Positions 7,685 to 15,839 of a stretch of 64,000 nucleotides of DNA are shown here, piece after piece. Where the stretch lies: assembly GCA_050736695.1 (NCBI GenBank), contig JBOHWH010000107.1:15057-79056 (forward strand), given 5' to 3'. This DNA comes from JBARDN01 sp050736695 (GTDB lineage Bacteria; Desulfobacterota; Binatia; Binatales; Binataceae). The notes beneath the pieces were generated by a model. The model had not been told where the DNA came from. It saw only the letters and a program-made list of their open reading frames with translations, and ran no database searches. A program made the position numbers and the translations under genes. The first letter of the stretch is position 1, and the number at the start of each line of letters is the position of its first letter.

Positions 7685-8569
7685 TTAGAGTTCCAGGGCG
7701 CTGGCGGAACCTACTATTGTTTTGGTGCCGTCGGACTTGTCGCACCAGACTTCGACTTCGGCGCGCGTGCGCTTCCCCTCGGGTTTGCGTTCGATGATTG
7801 CGCCGCGCGGGCCGGTCGTGTCGTTGCCCCACAAGACGTTGACCAGGCGCAGATCCATCCTTCCGCCGTACAGAAACCCGACGCCGAATCGGCGCGTCAT
7901 TAACTCGGAGACCAGGCACACCGAGAGCATTCCCTGGACCACGATTTCCGGGAAGCCAAGCTCCACCGCCTTCTGGCGATCGTTGTGATAGTTGAGAGCC
8001 GGTCCAGAAAACGCGAGGCACATTTCCTCGGTAATAGTGCGCATCGGAGCCGCGATCGCTTCGCCGCCGCGCTCTCCGATATGGAACGAGCGTTTGGAGT
8101 CTTTTTCGCGCGACTTATCGACGACGAAGGACTCTTTCTTTGTTTGCCCGGGGAGCAGGAAGCTCTGATGCGTTCTACTGCGCGAGACAATCTGTCCGGC
8201 CGCGTTGCTGACAAGTACTTCGTTGACTACGTATTCGCGGTCGCGCTTGGTGTAACGGTCAACGATTAACGAGCGAGTAGTCAGTCGCTCGCCGACCATC
8301 ACCGGCCCGAATATTTCCCATTCCTGCCGAGCGTGCAGGTTGCCGTATATATTCGGCAAATACCATTGCAAAGTCTTGTATACAGCGGAGTGCAGGATCA
8401 GCGCCGGAGCGACCGGTCCGCCAAGCGGCGAACGATCGCGGTACCACGGATTATCGTCGCCGGTTCCGGCGATGTACGTCGCGACGGTTTTGGGCGTGAT
8501 GTCGTAGCTGACACCGCCGTAGTCGCGGCCGACATATCTTTCGTCGCCAGAAAAAGTATTATCGCTCAT
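7685..8569 (-). CDS. MaoC-like (hotdog) dehydratase family protein
   Basis: 294 aa from ATG 8569, preceded on its strand by GAGGACTCCG. The protein looks like a double-hotdog. The N-terminal half (YIAGTGDDNPWYRD, then GEWIFGPVMVGERLTTRS-like strands) corresponds to the non-catalytic FAS1_DH/MaoC_N module. The C-terminal half carries the hydratase-type segment CLAFSGPALNYHNDRQKAVE followed by IVVQGMLSVCL, where canonical R-hydratases have D-x(4)-H and a P-x-HG loop. It is predicted to hydrate or dehydrate an acyl-CoA in the cytoplasm. It is the last gene of a tight (-) operon with an FlK-type thioesterase (23 bases upstream) and a DsbA-like isomerase. A longer in-frame start at 8728 would overlap the thioesterase gene and is not favoured. 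Confidence 0.85.
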   Translation of the reverse strand: MSDNTFSGDERYVGRDYGGVSYDITPKTVATYIAGTGDDNPWYRDRSPLGGPVAPALILHSAVYKTLQWYLPNIYGNLHARQEWEIFGPVMVGERLTTRSLIVDRYTKRDREYVVNEVLVSNAAGQIVSRSRTHQSFLLPGQTKKESFVVDKSREKDSKRSFHIGERGGEAIAAPMRTITEEMCLAFSGPALNYHNDRQKAVELGFPEIVVQGMLSVCLVSELMTRRFGVGFLYGGRMDLRLVNVLWGNDTTGPRGAIIERKPEGKRTRAEVEVWCDKSDGTKTIVGSASALEL

Positions 8570-8592
8570 CGGAGTCCTCGTGCGGATCGCAT

Positions 8593-8988
8593 TCAGGATT
8601 TCTGCTTGGCCTTGAGCCGCTCGCTGAACTTGGCCGCGTCGATTGCCGCACGGCGATGAGTCCCCGAGCCGATCTGCTCGGTCTCGTCGAAAGCGCGGAC
8701 GTTGAATTCGAGCCGGCGCCCCTGGCAAGTGATAACCTCGGCTTCCGCGCGGACGCGATGGCCCGGCGGAGTCGCCGCCAGATGCTGCACATCGATAGAC
8801 ATCCCGACCGAGCTTTCGCCCGGCTCAAGATATCCCCGCATCGCATCCATCGCGGCCAGCTCCATCATCGAGACCAGCGAGGGTGTGGACAGGACCGGCG
8901 CGAGTGTGGACTCGATCCGGCTCGCCAGATGCTCGGGGCCGATTAGCCGGGAGAAAGTACCGATGGTGCCGATTGGTATTGGTTTCAT
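8593..8988 (-). CDS. FlK-type (fluoroacetyl-CoA thioesterase family) hotdog protein
   Basis: 131 aa, a single hotdog domain. Thr35, Glu43 and His69 occur with offsets of 8 and 34 residues. This is exactly the spacing of the catalytic Thr42, Glu50 and His76 of the fluoroacetyl-CoA thioesterase FlK of Streptomyces cattleya. The surrounding pattern (LSTPSLVSMMELAAMDAM, then GMSIDVQHLAATPPG) is family-typical. It should hydrolyse a short acyl-CoA, but most relatives act on unknown substrates and fluoroacetate is not implied. Start ATG 8988 has AAAGGA upstream. A longer in-frame start at 9060 would run into the neighbouring isomerase gene. It lies between the isomerase and MaoC genes with 23-base gaps on both sides. 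Confidence 0.85.
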   Translation of the reverse strand: MKPIPIGTIGTFSRLIGPEHLASRIESTLAPVLSTPSLVSMMELAAMDAMRGYLEPGESSVGMSIDVQHLAATPPGHRVRAEAEVITCQGRRLEFNVRAFDETEQIGSGTHRRAAIDAAKFSERLKAKQKS

Positions 8989-9011
8989 GATTTCCTTTCG
9001 GCGCGGACGAT

Positions 9012-9623
9012 TCAGCCGGAGCGCCTCAGGCTCATCGCGTCGAGCTTCTTCGCGATCCATTCGACGCGGTCGTTGCCCCAGAACGGTTCGCCCGCAACGA
9101 TCATTGTTGGGACGCCAAAGACTCCCTCGCGTTCGGCTTCCTCGGCGGCGGCCTGCAGCTCGCGCGGCCCGTCGCCGAGGACGTACTTCGCGAAACCCGC
9201 GGCGTCGAGGCCGACTTCCGCCATCACCTTGGCCAGGGCGGAGCCGTCCTCGATATCGAGCTCGCGTTTGAAGAAGCGCTCGAATACTCGGTCGGAGTAG
9301 GGGCGGAACTTGCCGTGCCGATCAGCCCACATGCCGCTCATCAGCGAAAGGCGCGAGTCGAAAATCTTTTGCGGTCCGCGCAGGACGAGTCCGCGCGCGT
9401 TCGCGTAGCGCCGCGCGTCGAGGTAGAGGTAGCGGACCTTGCGCCAGTTGCGTTCGTCGCGCTGATCGAGCGTGCCGCCGAAAGCACCCTTGATGTTCAG
9501 CTCCAGCGGGATGCAGCGAAGCGCGATCCGGTAGGCCTTTTCGAGGTCGTACATCGGCTGCATCGCCAGGTACGTGAACGGACTTTTGTAATCGTAGTAG
9601 AGGTTTACAATTTCGTCGGCCAT
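9012..9623 (-). CDS. DsbA-like 2-hydroxychromene-2-carboxylate isomerase family protein
   Basis: 203 aa, a kappa-class GST/DsbA fold. The N-terminus VNLYYDYKSPFTYLAMQP has Ser-Pro where DsbA has its CxxC, as in 2-hydroxychromene-2-carboxylate isomerases. The C-terminal GVFGVPTMIVAGEPFWGNDRVEWI is the conserved cis-Pro loop and FWG(N/Q)DR motif of this group. Members isomerise naphthalene-pathway intermediates with glutathione, but most are annotated by fold only. It is the first gene of the three-gene (-) run with the thioesterase and the MaoC-like protein. Confidence 0.85.
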   Translation of the reverse strand: MADEIVNLYYDYKSPFTYLAMQPMYDLEKAYRIALRCIPLELNIKGAFGGTLDQRDERNWRKVRYLYLDARRYANARGLVLRGPQKIFDSRLSLMSGMWADRHGKFRPYSDRVFERFFKRELDIEDGSALAKVMAEVGLDAAGFAKYVLGDGPRELQAAAEEAEREGVFGVPTMIVAGEPFWGNDRVEWIAKKLDAMSLRRSG

Positions 9624-9687
9624 CGCATCACCGTTTCAACCGATAGCCTAAATCGCGGGTACAAAAAAGCGCCGCGCACCGCTTATG

Positions 9688-10008
9688 CTACTCGGTTCCG
9701 GCGTTGCGGGTCAGGTAGTCGAGGATCGTCCGGCGCTGCTGGTCGGTTAGCGGCGCAACGCCTAACTGCCGCATCTTCACCTGCATCGCGTCGACCTGCA
9801 CTGCCCACATCGCAGAGGTCATCGTGCGCGGATTGTACGGCGTATGACATTGACCGCATCGCGATTGATACAACGCGGCGTCGGGCGACCCGGTCTCCGG
9901 CAGCGCCGCGCGATGCGCACATCCTGCGAGCGCCAGCATCGCGATTGCTATCGCGACCAGCACCGCGCGCCACGATGCGGATGGTTCAGTTCTTCTCGAT
10001 GCGCGCAT
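9688..10008 (-). CDS. mono-haem cytochrome c lipoprotein
   Basis: 106 aa. A lipoprotein signal ends at LALAGC (Cys30), followed by one haem motif CGQCH at residues 51-55 inside DAALYQSRCGQCHTPYNPR. The C-terminal LTDQQRRTILDYLTRNAG is the usual last helix of small class-I cytochromes. The haem would sit in the periplasm on a membrane-anchored protein and depends on the Ccm locus at 53.8-59.7 kb for haem attachment. The start was placed at ATG 10008; the frame can extend to a TTG at 10026. The gene overlaps the end of the HIT gene by 23 bases. Confidence 0.82.
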   Translation of the reverse strand: MRASRRTEPSASWRAVLVAIAIAMLALAGCAHRAALPETGSPDAALYQSRCGQCHTPYNPRTMTSAMWAVQVDAMQVKMRQLGVAPLTDQQRRTILDYLTRNAGTE

Positions 10009-10459
10009 CAGGAAATCGGGCGGCAATCTGTTCGCGCAGCGATTCTATCAACGAGGTTCGGTCGGCCTGTGGCAGAGTGGCTTTGCGTTCGGCCTCGGGC
10101 CGCACCCAGACCGGACTGCGGCGCAGCTCATCGCTCTCGTAGCGAGGAAATATATGCCAATGCACATGAGGCTCGGCGTTGCCGAGGCATTCGTAATTTA
10201 ATTTCCACGGCTTGGTGACCGACGCGATCGCTTCCGCAACCAGGCGCAGCTCCTCGAACAGCATGCGCGCCTCGTCGGGCGGCATCAGAAAGATTTCGCT
10301 CGCGTGCGTCTTCGCCAGCATCACGCAGTACCCGCGATAGAACTGCGCATCGCCCAGGATCACGTAACAGTTCGCGAGCTCGGCAACGAAGTCGTCGAAT
10401 TTGCGCGCCTTGATTCGATCGATAAGCGCGCAGATGCCGCATCGCGGATGGGCGCTCAT
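9986..10459 (-). CDS. HIT family protein (nucleotide hydrolase/transferase)
   Basis: 157 aa with the histidine-triad motif HVHWHIFPRY at residues 98-107 (His98, His100, His102). An N-terminal CGIC (residues 7-10) is typical of HIT proteins with a zinc site. The family hydrolyses dinucleoside polyphosphates or nucleoside phosphoramidates. Its start overlaps the stop of the dCMP deaminase gene by four bases (ATGA), so the two are probably co-translated. Confidence 0.92.
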   Translation of the reverse strand: MSAHPRCGICALIDRIKARKFDDFVAELANCYVILGDAQFYRGYCVMLAKTHASEIFLMPPDEARMLFEELRLVAEAIASVTKPWKLNYECLGNAEPHVHWHIFPRYESDELRRSPVWVRPEAERKATLPQADRTSLIESLREQIAARFPDARIEKN

Positions 10460-10935
10460 GCGGATTTCTCCGGCTCGACTGCGACCAGCTTGATTTTCGC
10501 GTGGCTTAGAATCTCGCTGACGGTCGCGAGCTTGTAGGGTTTGCCATAGTAGACGGTGCGGATGCCGGTGTTGATGAGCACCTTCAGGCAGTGGATGCAG
10601 GGAGTATGGGTCACATAGATGTCGGCGTCCTGGATCGCGGCGCCGTTGCGCGCCGCCTGCGTGATCGCGTTGATCTCGGCATGGATGGTGCGGAAGCAGT
10701 TCTGCTCGACTTCGCCGTCCGGATTGCGCGACTCATAAATCAGGCATCCGACCTCGGTGCAATGCGGCAAGCCCGCGGGCGACCCGTTGTAACCGGTCGC
10801 AAGGATGCTGCGGTTGCGAACGATTACCGCGCCGACTTTCGCACGCAGGCAGGTCGAGCGCTCCGCGACCTCGCGCGTGATCGTCATGAAGTACTGGTCC
10901 CAACTGGGCCGCGCATGTTCCGAAGCGTCAGACAA
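10456..10935 (-). CDS. deoxycytidylate (dCMP) deaminase
   Basis: 159 aa. The zinc-dependent cytidine/deoxycytidylate deaminase signature is complete: HAE at residues 85-87 (TIHAEINAI) and PCIHC at 112-116. The N-terminal WDQYFMTITREVAERSTC and the allosteric-loop region GLPHCTEVGCLIYESRN match dCMP deaminases of the ComEB type. It converts dCMP to dUMP for thymidylate synthesis in the cytoplasm. It sits in a (-) run with a HIT protein and an M50 protease; the gap to the protease stop is 37 bases. Confidence 0.93.
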   Translation of the reverse strand: MSDASEHARPSWDQYFMTITREVAERSTCLRAKVGAVIVRNRSILATGYNGSPAGLPHCTEVGCLIYESRNPDGEVEQNCFRTIHAEINAITQAARNGAAIQDADIYVTHTPCIHCLKVLINTGIRTVYYGKPYKLATVSEILSHAKIKLVAVEPEKSA

Positions 10936-10972
10936 ACTTGGGTCCCTCCTTGATCGATTGGTGCGCGCGCCG

Positions 10973-12073
10973 TCAGAGTCGGATCCCCGCCGGCAGGTGC
11001 ATCGCGCGGGCGGGCGCGTGATTCATAACGTCGTAAGTCTTCGACTGCTCGGGCGGCGGAGCGTTGTCGCTCGGTCCGCTAATCGAAATCGGATTCGGCA
11101 TAAAAGTCACGATGAACAGCGCAACCGTCAGCCACGCGGCGACGGTGCGGTCGGGACTAAGGGGAGCGTTGCGATCGACCGTCGACGGATGCCCCAATCC
11201 GAGTGCGACCGCGAGCACCGCCCACAACAACCATCCCCACCAAAAACTCCTGCCGAGTGCGAGCGGTATCACCACCATCAGCACGCATCCGAGGACGAAG
11301 ATGGTCGAGATTTTACGGTGATGCCGCGGAGTGAGCGCGTACAAAACGTGGCCGCCGTCGAATTGGCCGACCGGCAGAAGGTTGAGCGTAGTGACCAGGA
11401 TTCCGAGCCATCCGGCGAACGCGATCGGATGCAGGTTGACGTTGATCAAGCTCGGATTGACGCCCAGCATCCAGCGCGAGAGCCCGTAGAACAACAGCGA
11501 GTTGCCAAGTTCGAGCCCGCCGGCGCCCTGCGCGAGCGGCTGGATATCAGAGAGATGCAGTCCGATCAGCACGCACGGCAGCGCGACCATCATGCCGGCC
11601 CATGGACCGGCCGCGCCGATGTCGAACATCACGCGCCGCGTCGGCGGCATCTGGCGAATGCGGATGAACGCGCCGAAGGTTCCGATGAAGAAAACTGAAG
11701 GCAGCGGCGCCGGAATGAAGTAGGGCAGGCTGGTGTTCACATCGTTGCGCCGCGCGGTCAGATAATGGCCCATCTCGTGCGCGAGAAGAATTGCCATCAA
11801 CGGGAGCGAGAACGACAGACCCGTCGCGAGCCCGGCCAGGCTGCCGACCGGATGACGTATCGAAAGATCGGCGCCGGCCATGTATGCCCCGGCCATCGTG
11901 GTCGTGAGCATCGTGATCGCGAACAGCGCTAAGTTGAGCGGCGGAATTCCTTCGGGAAACGTCGCGCGCAGCCCACGCGCTCTCGGTCCGGTCGCCGGCG
12001 GAACGTCGGTGACGTAGCGCGGAATCTCCGTCAGGACGCCGGGCGCGCTCCTATGTGCTGCGATTTCATCCAT
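10973..12073 (-). CDS. site-2-protease-type M50 metallopeptidase, membrane protein
   Basis: 366 aa with about seven hydrophobic segments. The metalloprotease motif HEMGH is at residues 99-103 inside a membrane helix (ILLAHEMGHYL). The second motif, NLLPVGQFDGGHVLYAL, provides the conserved Asp ligand. There is no PDZ domain, so it belongs with the short, PDZ-less site-2 proteases. It would cut membrane-embedded substrates such as anti-sigma factors, but no anti-sigma gene is next to it. The cytoplasmic N-terminal 45 residues are hydrophilic and Pro-rich. Confidence 0.9.
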   Translation of the reverse strand: MDEIAAHRSAPGVLTEIPRYVTDVPPATGPRARGLRATFPEGIPPLNLALFAITMLTTTMAGAYMAGADLSIRHPVGSLAGLATGLSFSLPLMAILLAHEMGHYLTARRNDVNTSLPYFIPAPLPSVFFIGTFGAFIRIRQMPPTRRVMFDIGAAGPWAGMMVALPCVLIGLHLSDIQPLAQGAGGLELGNSLLFYGLSRWMLGVNPSLINVNLHPIAFAGWLGILVTTLNLLPVGQFDGGHVLYALTPRHHRKISTIFVLGCVLMVVIPLALGRSFWWGWLLWAVLAVALGLGHPSTVDRNAPLSPDRTVAAWLTVALFIVTFMPNPISISGPSDNAPPPEQSKTYDVMNHAPARAMHLPAGIRL

Positions 12074-12102
12074 GCTTCAGTTTTGTACGTTTTACGTTTG
12101 TG

Positions 12103-12927
12103 TCATGCGCGCGCGGCACCTACGACAACGTTAGCACCCGCAGCGGCACGATAGCGCAGCGCGGCGCTCGCGTCGCGCACCGCTATCTCGAGAAGATTGA
12201 AGCTGCCAATTGTTGCCAGAGGGCTGTCCGCCGGCGCGTCCCCATAGGCGCGATAAATTTTGATCGCCGCGCTCGAACCGATCCTAACTGAAAGCCGTTT
12301 TCCGCGAAAGGAAGCGCCCAGCCGCGCGAGGATTGCGGGGCTGATGTTCGTGATCAGGTTGCCGAATCCGTCAACGTAGATCACCTCGCCGCGAATTCTG
12401 CCGGCGCTGATGGAAGCCGCGGGGAGCGCGAGCGGGGCCAGCCTTTCGACAGCGGGGCCAAGCGCGCGAATCGACGCTCCGCGCGCGAGCCATGCCGCCG
12501 CCGGCGCAAAGATGTCGCGGCCGTGGAAGGTCGAGCTGATATCGCCAAGCCGGTAGCGCGGCGACCTGAGTTCCACGATTCTGCCGATCCCCGCCTGCTC
12601 GGCTGCGAGCGCCAGCAGCCCGTTGTCGGGGCCGGCGAAGCGCGCGCCCGCGCGAGTCTCGATCGCGACCGGCTTGCGCGCGGTGCCGACTCCCGGATCT
12701 ACGACCGCGAGGAAAATCGTCTGCGCGGGAAAGTATCGCCAGCTCTGCGCGAGCGCGATTGCGCCCCCCGCGATCGATTGCGCCGGGATGCCGTGCGTAA
12801 GATCGATCACCTGGGCGCGTGGCGCGATCTTCGCGATCACGCCTTTCATCACGCCGGCGTAATGGTCGCGATAACCGAAGTCGGTCAGAATTGCGATCAC
12901 GGGCGCGGGGCGATTCGCGGTAGGCAT
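12103..12927 (-). CDS. SAM hydroxide adenosyltransferase (DUF62 family)
   Basis: 274 aa. The N-terminal IAILTDFGYRDHYAGVMKGV, the central DLTHGIPAQSIAGGAIAL and FLAVVDPGVGTARKP, and the FAGPDNGLLALA loop are the signature of the SAM hydroxide adenosyltransferase (duf62) family. These enzymes split S-adenosylmethionine to adenosine and methionine using water. The Asp and His of DLTHGI belong to the conserved active-site set. The C-terminal beta-domain (IYVDGFGNLITNIS) is also present. The stop lies 29 bases before the start of the M50 protease gene. Confidence 0.92.
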   Translation of the reverse strand: MPTANRPAPVIAILTDFGYRDHYAGVMKGVIAKIAPRAQVIDLTHGIPAQSIAGGAIALAQSWRYFPAQTIFLAVVDPGVGTARKPVAIETRAGARFAGPDNGLLALAAEQAGIGRIVELRSPRYRLGDISSTFHGRDIFAPAAAWLARGASIRALGPAVERLAPLALPAASISAGRIRGEVIYVDGFGNLITNISPAILARLGASFRGKRLSVRIGSSAAIKIYRAYGDAPADSPLATIGSFNLLEIAVRDASAALRYRAAAGANVVVGAARA

Positions 12928-13028
12928 CGCGAGGCGGCTAGTTACGCGAAAGTTTTGGAGTTGAAGAATAGGACGGACGCATCAGATGCAAGCGTAGCGC
13001 AGCCCGATTGGCGCGCCAACCTGCGCAT

Positions 13029-13065
13029 AAAAAGAAGAAGAGCCGTCCGGTTGTCGCGGACGGCC
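13029..13065 (-). terminator. rho-independent terminator of the DUF992 gene
   Basis: Read on the minus strand, an 8-bp perfect stem (13057-13064 with 13042-13049) and a 7-base loop are followed by TCTTCTTCTTTTT. It lies 33 bases after the stop of the DUF992 gene and ends its transcript before the SAM hydroxide adenosyltransferase gene. Confidence 0.85.
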
Positions 13066-13096
13066 CTTCGGTAGAAATCCGATTCAGATTCCGACG

Positions 13097-13630
13097 TTAG
13101 TCAGACTTGGCCTTTTTGGCGCCGTCGAACTTCAGCGTCAGTTGAGCGACCCCGGCCGCGATGTTCAACCCGTTCTGTCCTTCGACCGATATCGGCTGAA
13201 GTGCGATCGAGTTCTTGAATCCTCCCAGCAGCACATTGGCTCCGGCACCGACTCCGAGCGCCAGGCTGGCGGTCGCACCCGCGTAGTGCCCGGCCAGCGC
13301 GCCCTGTCCGAGATTATTGGTCGGGGCGGCGACAGACCACAGGATTACCCCCGACTGCAGGTAGCCGATATCCGCGCCGAACTTCGAGATAGATCCGGTG
13401 TAATACTCTGTGTATCCGGGCTGCATCGCATATGCACACTTGAGGTCGCGCGACGACCCGAAGATAAAGCCCCATCCGGCGGCGACGTGGCAGGTCAAAT
13501 AACCGGTGCGCACCGTCAGCTTCTTCGAATTCGGCGGATTTGCTTCCTCGGCGCGGGCCGGCGATCCGATCGACGCGACTGCGAGAGCAATCGCGGCTAC
13601 CAGAGTCATGGTGCGAATGATCGATTTCAT
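13097..13630 (-). CDS. DUF992 family secreted protein
   Basis: 177 aa with a clear signal peptide (residues 1-27, cleavage after SPARA). The mature part begins with VRTGYLTCHVAAGWGFIFGSSRDLKC, the hallmark of DUF992, with the two conserved Cys. The rest is Gly/Ala-rich beta-strand sequence (GVGAGANVLLGGFKNSIAL) as in the family. The protein is presumably periplasmic; its function is unknown. A very good ribosome site (CAGGAGG) precedes ATG. It is monocistronic: a terminator follows and a divergent CoA-transferase gene starts 225 bases upstream. Confidence 0.9.
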   Translation of the reverse strand: MKSIIRTMTLVAAIALAVASIGSPARAEEANPPNSKKLTVRTGYLTCHVAAGWGFIFGSSRDLKCAYAMQPGYTEYYTGSISKFGADIGYLQSGVILWSVAAPTNNLGQGALAGHYAGATASLALGVGAGANVLLGGFKNSIALQPISVEGQNGLNIAAGVAQLTLKFDGAKKAKSD

Positions 13631-13855
13631 CGTTCTAAAATCCTCCTGTGCGCGCTAAATGCGAAAGTTGAGATACCCCTCGATTGCTTGGAAGCAGGGT
13701 AGCGGGAGATGCGCGAAGTAGCAAAGGGCCCCCTGCAGCCACCCCCGAGCAATCAGGATATCAGGATCACGATGCCGTGCCGATGGAAAAATGTTCGGGA
13801 TCGTGGAACGATCCGGAAGGTCCGGGACTTCGCGCTCTAACCTGACGGGTGGGAA

Positions 13856-15028
13856 ATGGCTACAGCTCTGCCACTGCAACGATTCAAGGTGATCGATCTA
13901 ACGCGCGTGCGCTCGGGTCCAACCTGCGTTCGCCAGCTCGCCGATTGGGGCGCACAGGTAATCAAAGTGGAGATGCCCGAATCCGACGGATTCGGATGGG
14001 CGCGGCATAGCTCTGACTTCCAGAATCTGCATCGCAACAAGCGCAGCCTGACCGTCAATCTGAAATCCGAAGCGGGCAGGGTGATTCTGTTCAAGCTGAT
14101 TGAAAGCGCCGACGTGGTGGTCGAGAACTTCCGCCCCGACGTCAAGCATCGCCTCGGTATCGACTACGAGACTTTGAGCAAAATCAATCCGCGCCTCGTG
14201 TACGGCAGTATCTCGGGTTTCGGCCAGGATGGACCGTACGCCGGGCGTCCGGGAGTGGATCAAATCGCACAAGGGATGGGCGGGTTGATGTCGCTGACTG
14301 GGCTTCCGGGGCAAGGTCCCGTGCGCGCCGGAATCGCGATTGCGGATACGACCTCAGGTCTCTACTGCGCGATGGGCATCCTGGTAGCGCTGCTCGAGCG
14401 CGAGGTCTCGGGCCTTGGGCAATGGGTGCAAACCTCACTCTTGCAGGCGCAAATCGCGATTCTGGATTTCCAGGCGACGCGATGGCTGATGGACGGGCGC
14501 GTGCCGCAGCAAGCCGGCAACGATCATCCGACCGCGATTCCCACCGGAGTGTTTGAGACGATCGACGGGCGGATCAATATCGCGGCTGTCGGCCAGGCGA
14601 TGTTCGCGGGCCTTGCGCGCGTGATGGAGACGCCGCGATGGACGAGCGATCCGCGCTTCGCTGATCCTGCCAACCGATCGAGAAACCGCGCGGCGCTGAA
14701 CGCAGAGATTGCGGCGGTCACCAAAACCAAACCGTCGGAATACTGGATCGTGGCGTTGAACGACGCCGGCGTGCCGTGCGGACCGATCAACACCGTCGAT
14801 CAGGTGTTCGCCGACCCTCAGGTCCAGCATCTCGGTATCGCGCAGAGCGTCGAGCATCCGAAGCTCGGCACGATCAAGCTGGTCGGACAGCCGTTCACGC
14901 TTTCGCGCACCGACAGCGCGCTTAAGGCTGCAACGCCGGAAGCGGGAGAGCATACGGACGAGATTCTTCACGAGCTTGGCTACAACGACGCGGAGATCGC
15001 TGAGCTTCGCAACCAGCACGCGATTTGA
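13856..15028 (+). CDS. CaiB/BaiF family CoA-transferase
   Basis: 390 aa, one full family III CoA-transferase. Family landmarks are LQRFKVIDLTRVRSGPTCVR, LADWGAQVIKVEMPES, SISGFGQDGPYAGRPGVDQI with GLMSLTG, and EHTDEILHELGY at the C-terminus. ATG 13856 follows GGTGGGAA. The next gene, a crotonase, starts 11 bases after its stop. The pair suggests activation of an organic acid to its CoA ester followed by hydration, isomerisation or cleavage of the chain. Confidence 0.92.
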   Translation: MATALPLQRFKVIDLTRVRSGPTCVRQLADWGAQVIKVEMPESDGFGWARHSSDFQNLHRNKRSLTVNLKSEAGRVILFKLIESADVVVENFRPDVKHRLGIDYETLSKINPRLVYGSISGFGQDGPYAGRPGVDQIAQGMGGLMSLTGLPGQGPVRAGIAIADTTSGLYCAMGILVALLEREVSGLGQWVQTSLLQAQIAILDFQATRWLMDGRVPQQAGNDHPTAIPTGVFETIDGRINIAAVGQAMFAGLARVMETPRWTSDPRFADPANRSRNRAALNAEIAAVTKTKPSEYWIVALNDAGVPCGPINTVDQVFADPQVQHLGIAQSVEHPKLGTIKLVGQPFTLSRTDSALKAATPEAGEHTDEILHELGYNDAEIAELRNQHAI

Positions 15029-15039
15029 GGACGCAGAGG

Positions 15040-15831
15040 ATGAGCACCGAAACGCAAAAGTTGATTGGAAAAAAAGACGCGCCAATCGGATGGCTGATTT
15101 TCAACAATCCCGAGCGGCGCAACGCCGTCTCGACCGAGATGTGGGAAGCGATTCCCCGCGTGCTGAGCGGGTTCGAGGCGGATCCTGACGTGCGTGTGGT
15201 CGTGATGACGGGAGCGGGCGAGAAGGCGTTCGTCTCGGGCGCGGATATCTCACAGTTCGAAGACCAGCGCGCGAACCGCGAGGCGAATGAGCGTTACAGC
15301 TCGCGTAGCGGAGCTGGAACCGCGGCGCTGGCGAGCCTCAAGAAGCCGTCGATCGCGATGATCCGGGGCTTTTGTCTGGGCGGCGGACTCGCGGTGGCGC
15401 TGTCGTGTGATCTTCGCATTTGTTCCGATGACGCGCGTTTCGGAATTCCTGCCGCGCGCCTCGGCCTCGGTTATGGCTTCGAGGGCGTGCGCCGGCTGGT
15501 GGACATCGTGGGTCCGGCCTACACCAACGAGATTCTGTTCACTGGGCGCCAATTCGACGCGCAAGAGGCGCTCAGGATGGGCCTGGTGAACCGCGTGGTC
15601 GCCGCAGCCGAGCTCGAAGAAACCCTGCGCGGCTATGCGCGGACGATCGGGGAGAACGCGCCTTTGACGATCCGCGCCGCCAAAATGGCGGTGCGAGAGG
15701 CGCTTAAGGATCCCGCGCGGCGCAAGCTCGAGGCGCTCGAGGGCGCGGTCGCGGCATGTTTTGAAAGCACGGACTACGCGGAAGGCCGCGCCTTCATGGA
15801 AAAGCGCAAACCCAAATTCCTGGGGCGGTAG
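15040..15831 (+). CDS. enoyl-CoA hydratase/isomerase (crotonase) family protein
   Basis: 263 aa from ATG 15040 (AGAGG upstream). The oxyanion-hole motifs are present: FVSGADISQFED and GFCLGGGLAVALSCDLRIC. The position that normally reads QPE, with the first catalytic Glu of enoyl-CoA hydratase, is IPAARLGLGYGF here, so that Glu is Ala. A later Glu in TNEILFTG is kept. The protein may therefore be an isomerase, decarboxylase or hydratase-like enzyme rather than a standard hydratase. It is translationally close to the CoA-transferase gene and converges on the hydrolase gene after nine bases. Confidence 0.9.
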   Translation: MSTETQKLIGKKDAPIGWLIFNNPERRNAVSTEMWEAIPRVLSGFEADPDVRVVVMTGAGEKAFVSGADISQFEDQRANREANERYSSRSGAGTAALASLKKPSIAMIRGFCLGGGLAVALSCDLRICSDDARFGIPAARLGLGYGFEGVRRLVDIVGPAYTNEILFTGRQFDAQEALRMGLVNRVVAAAELEETLRGYARTIGENAPLTIRAAKMAVREALKDPARRKLEALEGAVAACFESTDYAEGRAFMEKRKPKFLGR

Positions 15832-15839
15832 CAGCGTCG

